A DNA stretch of 64,000 nt. It comes from CAKZNE01 sp002695025 (lineage in GTDB: Bacteria; Bacteroidota; Bacteroidia; Flavobacteriales; Schleiferiaceae). Below, one piece after another: positions 15,991-24,764 of this stretch; position 1 is the stretch's first letter; each line of letters opens with the position of its first letter. The stretch covers positions 1 through 64,000 of the forward strand of contig CAJWML010000022.1 in assembly GCA_913043285.1 (NCBI GenBank). The letters are read 5' to 3'. A program made the translations under genes and the position numbers. The notes below the pieces were generated by a model. It did not search any database, was not told where the DNA came from, and saw only the letters and a list, made by a program, of their open reading frames with translations.

Positions 15991-16013
15991 CGGTGTAGTT
16001 TGTAACTACACCG
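15991..16013. repeat. Perfect 10-base hairpin
   Basis: CGGTGTAGTT and AACTACACCG are exact complements around the loop TGT. No T-run follows in either direction, so it is more like a REP-type palindrome than a terminator. Confidence 0.5.
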
Positions 16014-16131
16014 CTATATCCTTCCCGGATTTATAAGAGGATAGTTAAAGCGATTATCCAAAATGGCGATGGCATCTCACCCCAAGGGTGAACCATCCAC
16101 CCTCTCTTTATTTAAGCATTAGGTCATTTTT

Positions 16132-16156
16132 CTTAAATAAGACTGCCTTATTTAAG
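16132..16156. repeat. Perfect 10-base inverted repeat
   Basis: CTTAAATAAG and CTTATTTAAG surround ACTGC. A further CTTTATTTAAG lies at 16106-16116. It could be a protein-binding site or part of a mobile-element end. Confidence 0.45.
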
Positions 16157-16435
16157 TATATACTTCAATTTATTAAATAGGAGCATCTCAACTTGTTCCA
16201 AGGATAAAACGAGCTTGTCTTTATACAAGGAAGAGGCATCTTCACCCCGTGAACCCCCTGACCTTAAAAAACGCCTGGCCTACCTGCATGCCTGTTAGGT
16301 GGCGATGACATAGAGCTAAGCCTTACCGATTTCCTCAGCAAGCGGAAAGTGGAGCACCCTTAGCACGCAACCTCTTCCATGATTTTTGAATCTTTTGTAA
16401 AAGACGGAGTAACGAATTTCTAAAAACATCCTAAA

Positions 16436-17233
16436 ATGAACTACAAATTTTTGATCATCGCATGTCTTACCCTCTTAATAGCTTGCAAAAAAGAGGCGCC
16501 TAAGGAGTTACAAGAGCCGGAAGCTAAATTTTTAGTGGATAAGATCTACGACTACAACCACAATCTACTGGCTGACTATGTGTATAACGAAAACAATCAA
16601 CTTGTAAAGCGCATCACCACAGACCCGGTACACAACCGAAGCTCTGATTATGAATTTGAATATGAGAACAATAGGGTTTCAAAGATCCGGTATATTGATT
16701 ATACCTTCCCGCAGTTCAACCATACCATTGATATTATTTACAACCAGGAAGGAAATATTGTCAGAGATGAAACCTATCAGAAGGGGGTTCTTGTAGGAGC
16801 GCAGGACTATACTCTTTATGAAGACGGGAAGATTAAGGGTTTACTGAACGCAGAAGGCAAGGAGCATATTACTTTTTTTTACGGGGAAACCGGAAATATT
16901 GAAGAACTGGTGCGTAAGGTCCCTGATGACGGGTATGTCGGGTATAAAAACGGGTACAGAGAAATACATGGCTATTACATATATGATGATAAGAAGAAAC
17001 CTGATTTTGGTATCGAAGGTATTTTTCAGTTTGAGCCTCTCCCGTACTTTGGTACAGCTGCGGTAATTCCGAAGAACGCTTCTGAACACAATATGCTTGA
17101 ATTAGTAGGAGGAGATAAATGGATTTATGAGTACAACGAACACGGTCTGCCGGAAACCATTGAAACAAAATGGAAAGACGTAGAGACTTTGGAACCTATG
17201 GTGTTGAATATAAAATACAGGGAGATCAAATAG
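16436..17233 (+). CDS. Lipoprotein with YD-type repeats
   Basis: The product has 265 residues. A short signal peptide ends in a lipobox (LTLLIAC, Cys at 17), so the protein is lipid-anchored. The mature part is built of repeated beta-hairpin units with the pattern Y-x(n)-N/G-x-(I/L)-x(n)-Y (DYVYNENNQLVKRI, FEYENNRVSKI, IIYNQEGNIVRDE, FFYGETGNIEELV, YEYNEHGLPETI). These resemble RHS/YD repeats in the small lipoproteins common in Bacteroidota. No catalytic residues are seen. It stands alone, after the gene-free stretch, with a CCTGG/CCAGG hairpin soon after its stop. Surface binding or a structural role is inferred. Confidence 0.75.
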   Translation: MNYKFLIIACLTLLIACKKEAPKELQEPEAKFLVDKIYDYNHNLLADYVYNENNQLVKRITTDPVHNRSSDYEFEYENNRVSKIRYIDYTFPQFNHTIDIIYNQEGNIVRDETYQKGVLVGAQDYTLYEDGKIKGLLNAEGKEHITFFYGETGNIEELVRKVPDDGYVGYKNGYREIHGYYIYDDKKKPDFGIEGIFQFEPLPYFGTAAVIPKNASEHNMLELVGGDKWIYEYNEHGLPETIETKWKDVETLEPMVLNIKYREIK

Positions 17234-17432
17234 TTACCTGGAATTAGCCAGGGGAAACCGGTATATAACTTTGGTAGAAATACCCTGGGCCGGATACATA
17301 GGCGCGGTATTGGCTGTACGTACGTCTCTAAGCTAGTGGTCTGGTAAATAGAATGAGCCGTCCGCATAACCTGGCTCTGGCCCATGAACCGGGTGGTGGT
17401 ACAAACTTTTTCAGATTAAAGTTGCTTAAGAG

Positions 17433-17455
17433 GAATTATCCAAAACGGATAATTC
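17433..17455. repeat. Perfect 9-base inverted repeat of the TATCC family
   Basis: GAATTATCC-AAAAC-GGATAATTC. It is the most complete of the four related motifs at 7636, 8035, 16055 and here. Confidence 0.45.
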
Positions 17456-17509
17456 TGATCAAAATAGGTCAATCCAAACTTAGTTACACTTCTTCCTGAA
17501 ATGCGAAAA

Positions 17510-17530
17510 CGCGCCCTTTTAAGGGACGCG
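17510..17530 (-). terminator. Probable terminator hairpin of the secreted BNR-like protein gene
   Basis: CGCGCCC and GGG-A-CGCG pair around TTTTAA with one bulged A. On the minus strand it follows the stop of the gene at 17579 by about 50 bases. A T-rich run (TTTTCGCATTT) lies behind it. Confidence 0.5.
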
Positions 17531-17578
17531 CCTTCACATGAAACCACGCTTGAGCATGGCTTTATCTTAAAGTGGTAA

Positions 17579-18832
17579 TTAGTGTTTAAGGAATTTCACG
17601 CGGCTGTTTTCCAGTTCTATAAAATAGATCCCGGGTGTAAGGCCGGAGATATCGATAGGTTGGTCATCAACCATTAATTTTTGAGATAACTGTCCGTTGA
17701 GGGTATAAATACGGGCCTCACCCTGGTAACCTTGTATAGTTAACTGATCGTGAGCCGGGTTGGGGTAAAGCTGGATAGGGTTAGCTGTGGTTAACTCCTC
17801 CATACCTACGCCAGGGCTATTGGTTAATATCCATAACCGGGCGGTACCGTCTATCACATAAAAGGTTTGCTGGTCACCTCCGGTGCGGATGCGCAATAAG
17901 CTACCCACGGGTTTGGTGGCCGGGAAGTGAACGGTAGAAAAAGTGGAGCCACCGTCTGTACTCAGTGCAGTGGTATCCGCTGAACCGAAGATGAGCAGGT
18001 TGGAGGGTTGGGTAAATTGCACGTCATCACCATCCGGTACGGCTGTCCAGGGGTTCCAGGAGTTACCACCATCCGCTGAAACATAGCAGTTGGCGTTTTG
18101 AGAACCGGCTATGTTGGTAGCCCATATGTTTTGCTGGCCATCGTAAGCCATGCGGATACCGCTGGTAATAGGAGGGAGGCTGGCCAGGGAAGTAAAAGTA
18201 GCTCCGCGATCGGTACTGATTTCAATACCCTGCGGTAAATTGCTGGCTACCACAAAGTGTCCGGCCCGGTATATTTCCATATCATAGGCATCTTCAAAAG
18301 CAAAAGTGTCCGCAGTGGCCAGGTTCCAGCTGGCTCCACCATCGGTAGTTTTAAAAAGTACGGGAATCAGGTCGCTTTTATACGAGACCTTATCATAAAC
18401 CACACCTTCCATATTGTCAAAAAACACCATTTGGGGTAGGTTGAGCGGGGCCATGCCCGGAGAGAGTACATTAACGGCCGGGCTAAACGTGGCTCCGCCA
18501 TCCGTACTCTTATGGAACTCAAAGCTACTCCCCGTAAAAACCAGGGCCATCATTTCTGTAGGGCTCAGGTATTCCACGGTACTCAATCTGCGGGGAGAGG
18601 AAATGGGGAGTCCTAAATTCAGGAGCGTGGTGCCGCCATCCGTAGTGTATTTATACTTGCGGTTGCCGTCTTCCACCACAAAATGCTGTGCATCATACAG
18701 GCCCATTACATTATCAAAGTTTTCAATGTATTGCCAGGTATACTGGGCTTTGGAGCTGGTAGCGAGGAGGCCGAAAAGAATGATGAATCCGAGTAGCCAA
18801 ACGTTAAATTTAAATAGACTTATAGTTTTCAT
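17579..18832 (-). CDS. T9SS-secreted protein with BNR/sortilin-like repeats
   Basis: There are 417 residues. An N-terminal signal peptide (KFNVWLLGFIILFGLLATSSKAQ) is followed by several Asp-box-type repeats (STDGGATF, TTDGGASW, STDRGATF, SADGGNSW, STDGGSTF) that form a beta-propeller like BNR or photosystem-assembly proteins. The last 75 residues are a type A T9SS sorting domain, starting LYPNPAHDQLTIQG and ending GIYFIELENSRVKFLKH. The protein is thus exported by the type IX system, whose parts (porU, porV, PorP-like, gldJ) are encoded at the far right of this window. It is followed by the gene-free stretch and preceded by another secreted-protein gene in the same direction. The ligand is unknown. 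Confidence 0.85.
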   Translation of the reverse strand: MKTISLFKFNVWLLGFIILFGLLATSSKAQYTWQYIENFDNVMGLYDAQHFVVEDGNRKYKYTTDGGTTLLNLGLPISSPRRLSTVEYLSPTEMMALVFTGSSFEFHKSTDGGATFSPAVNVLSPGMAPLNLPQMVFFDNMEGVVYDKVSYKSDLIPVLFKTTDGGASWNLATADTFAFEDAYDMEIYRAGHFVVASNLPQGIEISTDRGATFTSLASLPPITSGIRMAYDGQQNIWATNIAGSQNANCYVSADGGNSWNPWTAVPDGDDVQFTQPSNLLIFGSADTTALSTDGGSTFSTVHFPATKPVGSLLRIRTGGDQQTFYVIDGTARLWILTNSPGVGMEELTTANPIQLYPNPAHDQLTIQGYQGEARIYTLNGQLSQKLMVDDQPIDISGLTPGIYFIELENSRVKFLKH

Positions 18833-18852
18833 GTGTAGATTTTTAGCATTTA

Positions 18853-20517
18853 TTATTTAAGAATCAAGTTGTAATACTGGCCGCTTTTGCTGCCCAGTAC
18901 ATTGATGAATAGATTGTTGTTTTTACTGGTTTCTGCAGGCTCAGCTCCCAGTGACAGTAATTTTTCAGGATAAAAGATTTTGCTGATAGAGCCCTCGGCA
19001 AGATCAATTTTGACTACTTTGAAATAAGCGTACACTTCATCAACGCGGAGGGTGGTGGTGGTAACCGTCTTTATACTCCCGGGACCGCCTTTGCCACCGG
19101 AGGAACTGGTACTGGTATGAATCCCCGGTAATAGTTTTCCCGGTATATCCCTGGTAATCCAATAATAGGAGTTATTGCCAGCCGGGTAAAGCTGTCCCGG
19201 TAAAAAGCCGGCAAAAGGGTCTTCAATGGTTTTTTCACGGGTATGCGGCACCGCATCTATCATAAAAATGTTTTGCAGTGAGAGATCAGGCTGCACCTGA
19301 AATATCAGGTTGGTGATAACCGGGGAGGAGGTATGTGCCATGATCAGAAGGTTACCATTGCTCAGTTTTTCCAGACCATCTACATGAAAGCCGATGATCC
19401 TGGAGTAACTGGATTTGGTTTTAGGAGCTTCCACCAGCTTTTCCTTTTGTTCGTCATACGGAATAAGTGCCTGGTTCAGCACCTTACCGTCCTTAACCTC
19501 AAATAGAGCCAGGTCCATTTTTTTGGTGGTATAGCCTCCGGGTATAGGGTGAAATAGAAAAAGACCGCCTTGATCCGTAAGCTGCATTTCCCAAAACTGG
19601 GGCGTGCCGTTCTTCTGGGTGTTCTCCAGGGGTAACCAGGTTTGGTGACGTATCTTTCCCTCGGAGCCAATGTCCAGCAGCAGGTAGCCTTTTTCACACA
19701 CCAGCAGGGTGTAAGCACCTTGATTGTTGTCTTTTTCGAGGTAGGCTCCGGTAAAGTTTACCTTGCTTTCCATCGGGTTTTCATGCTTTACCTCCCAGAT
19801 ACCTTTCTGAAGATCGTAGATGCCGGTGAGGTAGGTTTTCTGTTCCGTAGTGGCCATCAGGCCACCCAGTACAACTTTGCCATCCATGGGGATGTAGTTG
19901 CGCTCCCCTTGTAGTATCCGCCCCAGGCCAGTGCGTTTCTTTAAGAGATGACTGGAGGTGTTTTGAACGGAAGAACCCTGAACGGCAAAAGAGAAATCCG
20001 GCCAAAAGCGCTCCTCCAGTTTATAATCCTCGTCTTCTTCAAAACGATAGCCATACCACACCCCCTTGTAGTAACGGTTCTCAAAATGGCCGATGTTGAG
20101 GGTGGGCCTCCCCGCCAGGGTGCTTCTGCGGAAATAGCCGTACTGTTGTTCACTGATATCAGGTCCTTCGTTGCTTAATAACTCACCCGCTGGTTGCAGG
20201 TTGTATTTCTTCAGGGCATTAGCGGTGAATTCACCCGTTTCACTGTTTTTCAAGTGTCCGGTCTCATCAAAAATGAAGAGCTCGTACATCTTAGGATCGT
20301 CTTTGATCTGGTAGACAAAAATCTTGTAGAGCTCGGTGCGATCCTGGTTCCAGTATACGCCCAGGTCTGTAAAAGTGCTTTTACGTTTTTTTTGCGCTTT
20401 TCTGGCGTCTTTACTCAGTTCAATTTCAATTTCGCTTACGTCCAACTTCTGGGCCGGAAGATGGGTAAACCCTAGTAGGAGCAGTAAACTGAGACTTAGG
20501 TAAATCTTATTTTTCAT
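18853..20517 (-). CDS. Secreted protein of unknown function, 554 residues
   Basis: A signal peptide (IYLSLSLLLLLGFTHLPAQ) starts the protein. The remainder is beta-rich, with repeated strands of the kind seen in propeller proteins (LGGLMATTEQKTYLTGIYDL, LLVCEKGYLLLDIGSEG, LSNGNLLIMAHTSSPV). A Ser/Gly-rich stretch (HTSTSSSGGKGGPGS) lies near 470. No C-terminal T9SS sorting domain is recognisable; it ends GSKSGQYYNLILK. So it is probably periplasmic or exported otherwise. It lies 20 bases upstream of the T9SS-secreted protein gene and is likely to form an operon with it. I do not recognise the family. Confidence 0.65.
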   Translation of the reverse strand: MKNKIYLSLSLLLLLGFTHLPAQKLDVSEIEIELSKDARKAQKKRKSTFTDLGVYWNQDRTELYKIFVYQIKDDPKMYELFIFDETGHLKNSETGEFTANALKKYNLQPAGELLSNEGPDISEQQYGYFRRSTLAGRPTLNIGHFENRYYKGVWYGYRFEEDEDYKLEERFWPDFSFAVQGSSVQNTSSHLLKKRTGLGRILQGERNYIPMDGKVVLGGLMATTEQKTYLTGIYDLQKGIWEVKHENPMESKVNFTGAYLEKDNNQGAYTLLVCEKGYLLLDIGSEGKIRHQTWLPLENTQKNGTPQFWEMQLTDQGGLFLFHPIPGGYTTKKMDLALFEVKDGKVLNQALIPYDEQKEKLVEAPKTKSSYSRIIGFHVDGLEKLSNGNLLIMAHTSSPVITNLIFQVQPDLSLQNIFMIDAVPHTREKTIEDPFAGFLPGQLYPAGNNSYYWITRDIPGKLLPGIHTSTSSSGGKGGPGSIKTVTTTTLRVDEVYAYFKVVKIDLAEGSISKIFYPEKLLSLGAEPAETSKNNNLFINVLGSKSGQYYNLILK

Positions 20518-20679
20518 GTGAAGTTAATTTGTACGCAAGTTGCTGAGAGTCATCACTTTTTGAAATGAGGCATACGCCCTGATTTTAGGGGGCTCGGTAC
20601 CAGGAAGACAGCTTTCATGAGGCAGATGCCCCACCAAATTGAGAGATAGTATTATTTTAACCCCTCAAACCGGTTGACC

Positions 20680-21333
20680 ATGAGCACTATTGGTATAGTG
20701 GATGACAATATTGAAATACGTGAAGGGCTAAAACAGATCCTGAGTTTATTTGATGACCTGGAGGTGATCTACGAAGCAAGAGACGGCCAGGAAGCCGTGG
20801 ATCACGTAAAAAACGGCAAGCATTGCCCGGACCTTTTTTTAATGGACGTGGAAATGCACCACATGAACGGATTGGAAGCCACCCGTATCATCAAGGCGCA
20901 TAAGCCGGAAGTTAAGGTGCTTATCCTCAGCGTAACGGAAGGCCGTAAGAACCTGGAAAAGGCACTGGCCAACGGGGCCGATGGCTACCTGGTAAAGGGT
21001 GAAAAGCCTCTGAAAATGGTGGAACTGATCCGCGATACGCTGGAAGGACGTATGGCCATGTCGCCCCAAATGGCGGGGAAAGCCATGCAGATGTTACGGG
21101 ATAGTCAAAAGCTGAAGAAGGAGCCGGAAAGCTACGGTTTGACCACCCGCGAAATGGATGTGCTACGTCAGTTGAGTGCGGGTAAAAATCACCAGCAAAT
21201 TTCCGAAGAACTATTCATAGCCCCGAAAACCGTTCGTAATCACACCGAAAATATTTACCGGAAGTTAAACGTGCATTCCCGGGTGGAAGCTTCGCGCATT
21301 GCTATTGAAAACGGCTGGCTGTCTGATGATTGA
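20680..21333 (+). CDS. NarL/LuxR-type response regulator (pair 1)
   Basis: The product has 217 residues from the ATG at 20680; a TTG two codons earlier is a weaker choice. The receiver domain (1-120) has the acidic pocket DD at 8-9, phospho-acceptor D56 in LFLMDVEM and Lys in LVKGEKP. The C-terminal LuxR helix-turn-helix (about 150-215) reads LTTREMDVLRQLSAGKNHQQ...APKTVRNHTENIYRKL. It precedes the gene for a TPR-bearing histidine kinase by 20 bases, its evident partner. Targets are unknown. It differs from the regulators of the two other pairs in the region in having no membrane-protein partner. Confidence 0.92.
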   Translation: MSTIGIVDDNIEIREGLKQILSLFDDLEVIYEARDGQEAVDHVKNGKHCPDLFLMDVEMHHMNGLEATRIIKAHKPEVKVLILSVTEGRKNLEKALANGADGYLVKGEKPLKMVELIRDTLEGRMAMSPQMAGKAMQMLRDSQKLKKEPESYGLTTREMDVLRQLSAGKNHQQISEELFIAPKTVRNHTENIYRKLNVHSRVEASRIAIENGWLSDD

Positions 21334-21353
21334 AAAACTGGATCTGAACTGAT

Positions 21354-23348
21354 ATGAGAAATCTTAACCATACCTTACTGTCCTTAACCCTCACGTTTAT
21401 TTTTTCCATACCTGCTTTAACCGCCCAGGATAGCCTGATCATCTACGCCCGTGAAAATGGTTTGGACAGTATGTTGGCGTATCAACTGGCTACCCAGGTA
21501 CCAAATGTGGCCTACAGTGAACCTGAGAGAGGCAGGGAGCAGGCAAAGGAAGCCCTGGAGTTGGCCCAAAATTTAAACAGCTACTATCTAATGGGGAGTG
21601 CCTATAACGGTTGGGGCATTTATTATGACATTGCGGGTAAGCTGGATAGTGCTATTGTGGCCTATACCAAGGCTATAGAAAACCTTAAAAAGTACCAGGG
21701 CAAGCAAAAAGGAGTTTTGGGAAGTCCTTACAATAACCTGGGGCTTATTTACCATCAAATAGGAGATCTTAAGAAGGCTTTGCAAAATTATTTGCTGGCT
21801 AAAGAGCAGTTTGAAGAGAGCGGTATTGCCGTATATACGGCCAATGCTTTGGGTAATATAGCCTTGATATACCAGGACCAGGAAGATTATGACGAAGCTC
21901 TGAAGATCCAGCGGAAAGTTCTGGAGATCAGAAAAAATACCGATGATGGATATGGTATAACTGCTTCGTACGTGAATATTGCTGATCTGTACAATCTTAC
22001 CGGTAAAAACCAGGATAGTAGCCTTTATTATTACCGCAAAGCCATCCAATGGAAAGAGGCCCTCCCTGATTATAGAGGTTTAGCCATTATTTATAATAAC
22101 CTGGCAGCAATGGCCTATCCGCACCACTTAAAAGAGGCGGAATCACACTATTTAAAAGCCCTGGGTTTTCTTAGAAAAATAGATGACAACAGCTTATCCA
22201 TAGGTAACTATCGCGGATTGGCCAGGGTGTATGCACAACTTGGAAGGCTGGAAAAAGCCCAGCTGTATATAGATTCGGCCATCACCTTTGCTACCAATAT
22301 TGAAGCTGATCAGGAATTAGCTAAGAATTACAATGTTCAAATCACCATTGATTCCCTGAGCCAGGATGAACCGGCTTTGCTCCAACACTGGCCACTGGCT
22401 TATTACTGGAACAATAAAGTTCAACGAGAGAATTTTTCGGAAGAACTGGCGATGGCCAGGAGTCGCTTTGAAACCGCCCAGCGGGAGGAGGAGCTCCTGC
22501 AATCACGAGCCCAGCTAGCCGAAACAGCGGCTGAGGTAGCCCGGAAAGAAGTGCGCTTAAAGTCGCGGCAAAACTGGATCATTGGTTTAGCAGCCTTGCT
22601 ATTATTAGTATTGATAGCGGTGTTTTTCTTCAGACGTCAGCAAAAGCTTAAGGAAAAACAGTTAACCGCTGAAGCTGATCTGCGGGAAGCCCAGGCCCGT
22701 GAAGAAGCCCAAAAGAATCTGGATAAGGAACGGAAACGCATCGGGCGGGAGTTGCACGATAATGTAGGCGGTAAGATCTACACCATTGTAAACAGCCTGG
22801 ATTACCTGGGTTTGAAGCACCAGGAGTTACAGGAAAAAGGAGAACTGGATAAGCTCAGCGAACAAGCACGGGTAGTTATGGCTGATCTTAGGGAAACCAT
22901 TTGGGTGATGAGCGAAGAGGTTATTTCCGTAGATGATATTTCTGAAAAGCTGAAAGAATTTATGGCAAAGTATGAAACGGTTTATGCCGGTAGCTGTCAA
23001 GTGAACGTCTCTGGAAATGGTAGGCAACAGGTGGGGCCGGAAAAGGCCCTGGCCGTTTTCCGGGTGTGCCAGGAAGCTTTTCAGAATGCGGTGAAGCATG
23101 CCGCCTGTGATCATTTTTCGATTCAGATAACGGTAGCCGAAGATGGCCTGCAACTGCGCATTGAAGATGATGGGAAGGGCTTTGATGCGGGTCTGGAAAG
23201 GAGCGGCAGCTACGGCCTGAAGAACATGAAGGAAAGAGTAACGGAGAATCATGGTGAATTCAAGCTGGATAGTGAACCAGGGAAGGGAACGGTTATCGAG
23301 ATGGGGTTACCGCTAAAAGGCTTGCGTCCGGTGGAGCGCTCGGCCTGA
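21354..23348 (+). CDS. TPR-type sensor histidine kinase (pair 1)
   Basis: There are 664 residues. A signal peptide is at 1-24 (ending ALTA). Tetratricopeptide repeats fill about 45-330 in the periplasm, for example PYNNLGLIYHQIGDLKKALQ and ALGNIALIYQDQEDYDEALK. A coiled coil at 360-400 leads to one membrane helix (about 404-424). After it come a HisKA_3 dimerisation domain with the phospho-acceptor in RELHDNVGG (H468) and a HATPase domain with N-box FQNAVKHA and G-box DDGKGFD. This is the common Bacteroidota NarX/LytS-like design with a TPR sensor. It is paired with the response regulator just upstream. A bulged hairpin near 23374 separates it from the next, convergent gene. The signal sensed is unknown. 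Confidence 0.92.
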   Translation: MRNLNHTLLSLTLTFIFSIPALTAQDSLIIYARENGLDSMLAYQLATQVPNVAYSEPERGREQAKEALELAQNLNSYYLMGSAYNGWGIYYDIAGKLDSAIVAYTKAIENLKKYQGKQKGVLGSPYNNLGLIYHQIGDLKKALQNYLLAKEQFEESGIAVYTANALGNIALIYQDQEDYDEALKIQRKVLEIRKNTDDGYGITASYVNIADLYNLTGKNQDSSLYYYRKAIQWKEALPDYRGLAIIYNNLAAMAYPHHLKEAESHYLKALGFLRKIDDNSLSIGNYRGLARVYAQLGRLEKAQLYIDSAITFATNIEADQELAKNYNVQITIDSLSQDEPALLQHWPLAYYWNNKVQRENFSEELAMARSRFETAQREEELLQSRAQLAETAAEVARKEVRLKSRQNWIIGLAALLLLVLIAVFFFRRQQKLKEKQLTAEADLREAQAREEAQKNLDKERKRIGRELHDNVGGKIYTIVNSLDYLGLKHQELQEKGELDKLSEQARVVMADLRETIWVMSEEVISVDDISEKLKEFMAKYETVYAGSCQVNVSGNGRQQVGPEKALAVFRVCQEAFQNAVKHAACDHFSIQITVAEDGLQLRIEDDGKGFDAGLERSGSYGLKNMKERVTENHGEFKLDSEPGKGTVIEMGLPLKGLRPVERSA

Positions 23349-23373
23349 ACTTCTATGCTTTTTGAAATAGAAA

Positions 23374-23392
23374 TCCCCCGCATTGCGGAGGA
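23374..23392. terminator. Hairpin between convergent genes
   Basis: TCCCCCGC-ATT-GCGGAGGA pairs with one mismatch. It lies between the histidine kinase stop and the stop of the small gene at 23423. Moderate T/A runs flank it, so it may serve both strands. Confidence 0.5.
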
Positions 23393-23422
23393 TTCAAGTT
23401 AGTGTGGATCAAAGGAGTAATC

Positions 23423-23773
23423 CTACCCTTGGATGTAAGCGTCAAACATGCCCTGGATAAAGTGGGAACTATCGTCAGCTGTTCCTAATACCTGAAAAAG
23501 AATGTTGTTGCCATTTATAGTAATTGTGTTTCCGTCTACGCCATGGGCTACATTGTGATAGCCTTCATCCCACTTAATACTTACCGTGTAATGTCCCGGA
23601 GCCAGGTCGTTGCGATCAAAGACAAAAGGTTCTCCATTGTGAGCAACGGTTTGCCAACCGGTATCAACCGGAGTAGGAGCTGGTGAAGATCCATTAGTTA
23701 CCCGAACTTCCAGGGCGCTGGAACCAGATTGTTGATTTCCTATTTTTACGTAAAGACTGTTGTCATTTGCCAT
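23423..23773 (-). CDS. Small soluble protein of unknown function, 116 residues
   Basis: The protein is beta-rich with no signal peptide or membrane segment. It starts MANDNSLYVKIGNQQSGSSAL and contains a Pro-rich turn (SSPAPTPVDTGW) and a repeated G-N-T/N-I pattern (DGNTITINGNNILF). It may be a small beta-sandwich or lectin-like fold; I do not recognise a family. It is divergent from the first membrane-kinase module and shares its intergenic region, which carries two copies of a GCGGGAAAACCCG operator. It is thus a likely target of the regulator at 26185-26838, as the lipase is of the other module. That link is inferred from layout. Confidence 0.6.
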   Translation of the reverse strand: MANDNSLYVKIGNQQSGSSALEVRVTNGSSPAPTPVDTGWQTVAHNGEPFVFDRNDLAPGHYTVSIKWDEGYHNVAHGVDGNTITINGNNILFQVLGTADDSSHFIQGMFDAYIQG

Positions 23774-23870
23774 GATTTCTTTTTTTAAGATTAGTTATTG
23801 GATTTTTTGACGAGGCCAAAGGTGCTTTGGTGAGATCTTTGAAAACAGCGTGTTTACACCGTTTTTAAAG

Positions 23871-23912
23871 TTAGCGGGAAAACCCGTTTACCATAGCGGG
23901 AAAACCCGCTAT
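23871..23912. promoter_or_regulatory. Tandem palindromic operator, module 1
   Basis: AGCGGGAAAACCCG occurs at 23873-23886 and again at 23895-23908, 22 bases apart (about two helix turns). The second copy extends to a 20-base palindrome, ATAGCGGGAAAACCCGCTAT (23893-23912). The block sits just upstream of the -7 element of the lipoprotein gene, in place of a -33 box, as expected for an activator. Confidence 0.65.
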
Positions 23913-23925
23913 GCCCGGTTTGCGG

Positions 23926-23933
23926 TATTTTTG
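23926..23933 (+). promoter_or_regulatory. Promoter -7 element (TATTTTTG)
   Basis: A TAnnTTTG match, 14 bases after the operator and 28 before the lipoprotein ATG. It sits inside an inverted repeat GCGGTA-N11-TACCGC (23922-23944). Confidence 0.55.
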
Positions 23934-23960
23934 AATTTTACCGCTGTAAAAAAACATATT

Positions 23961-24758
23961 ATGAGAACCTTTCCTTTTGTAATTCTGATGATCCTAATGG
24001 TATCCTGCGATGCCCCTAAAAACCCGGTCGGTCAAACCTGGGAACAAACCCAATCCCGCAAAAAGAAACCGCAGGCCGATACGGACTGTGTGTATTTTGA
24101 CTCTGAGGTGTACAGTGAAACCGTGGGTATCTGGGAAAACTCCTGGTACTATTTGCTGGGAACCTGTAGTAAAGAGCTGAACGATCAAAGGCGTAAGGAG
24201 ATAGGTGGCCGGAGTTTCACCAGTAAAAAAGTAGAAAAATTGCTCAACCAATGTGAAGACTGCGATGCTGTACGGGTGTACTTTGCCCTGCCGGCCGAAA
24301 TGGTAGAGCCTGTAATTCCTGAACTGCTTTTGGTGAATATGAAGCAATGTAAAGATGTACTGGGTGAGAAATTACCCGTGTTGTCTTCAGAAGGCGGGGT
24401 CTTCATGAGTGTGGCTGCCGCCAAGGGGATGTGCTGCAGCTGGGCTAATCGTTTTGGTGGGTCACCGGATTCGGTATTCGTGCCGATCTATGGGTATACC
24501 TTTAAAAGAGAAATAGTGGAAGACCTACTGGTGTCCAATACGTTGAGATTCTCATTTGCGGTACACTCCGTTTCCATCGGAAATGTGGTGTACGGCACTC
24601 CTGTTGATGCCAACATTAACGGGCATATGGCACTGGACCTGGTGCTGAACGCTGAAGATGACCCTGCTGACCGTACGTATATGGATTTTGCCATGCCCTG
24701 TCCACAACTCTGTGATAATGATTCGGAGTTGATGACCTGTGCACTTGAAAATTTATAA
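23961..24758 (+). CDS. Lipoprotein heading membrane-kinase module 1
   Basis: The ATG at 23961 gives 265 residues, starting with a short signal and lipobox (PFVILMILMVSC, Cys at 15). The open frame to 23850 runs through the operator and promoter, so the longer start is rejected. The mature protein has several Cys residues (e.g. LNQCEDCDAV, GMCCSW, CPQLCDND), which may form disulfides. I do not recognise its fold. It is seven bases before the membrane protein gene of the module, so it is transcribed with it. The matching place in module 2 is held by an unrelated 232-residue protein, so this may be the module-specific signal protein or output. Confidence 0.7.
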   Translation: MRTFPFVILMILMVSCDAPKNPVGQTWEQTQSRKKKPQADTDCVYFDSEVYSETVGIWENSWYYLLGTCSKELNDQRRKEIGGRSFTSKKVEKLLNQCEDCDAVRVYFALPAEMVEPVIPELLLVNMKQCKDVLGEKLPVLSSEGGVFMSVAAAKGMCCSWANRFGGSPDSVFVPIYGYTFKREIVEDLLVSNTLRFSFAVHSVSIGNVVYGTPVDANINGHMALDLVLNAEDDPADRTYMDFAMPCPQLCDNDSELMTCALENL

Positions 24759-24764
24759 GAGCGG

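Larger units (their letters stand above)
15831..16435. other. Gene-free stretch of about 600 bases with hairpins
   Basis: No credible open frame. It contains two perfect 10-base hairpins (15991-16013 and 16132-16156), a TATCC-type motif at 16055, three copies of TTATTTAAG or its complement (16107-16156), and the short repeat CATCTYCACCCC. The right half turns GC-richer towards the lipoprotein gene. It could hold a small structured RNA or worn mobile-element ends. Nothing more can be supported. Confidence 0.5.
17234..17578. other. Gene-free stretch of 345 bases between convergent genes
   Basis: It holds a CCTGG-AATTAG-CCAGG hairpin at 17238-17253 after the lipoprotein gene, a perfect palindromic motif at 17433-17455 and a GC-rich hairpin at 17510-17530 facing the secreted-protein gene. 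No coding frame is credible. Confidence 0.5.
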
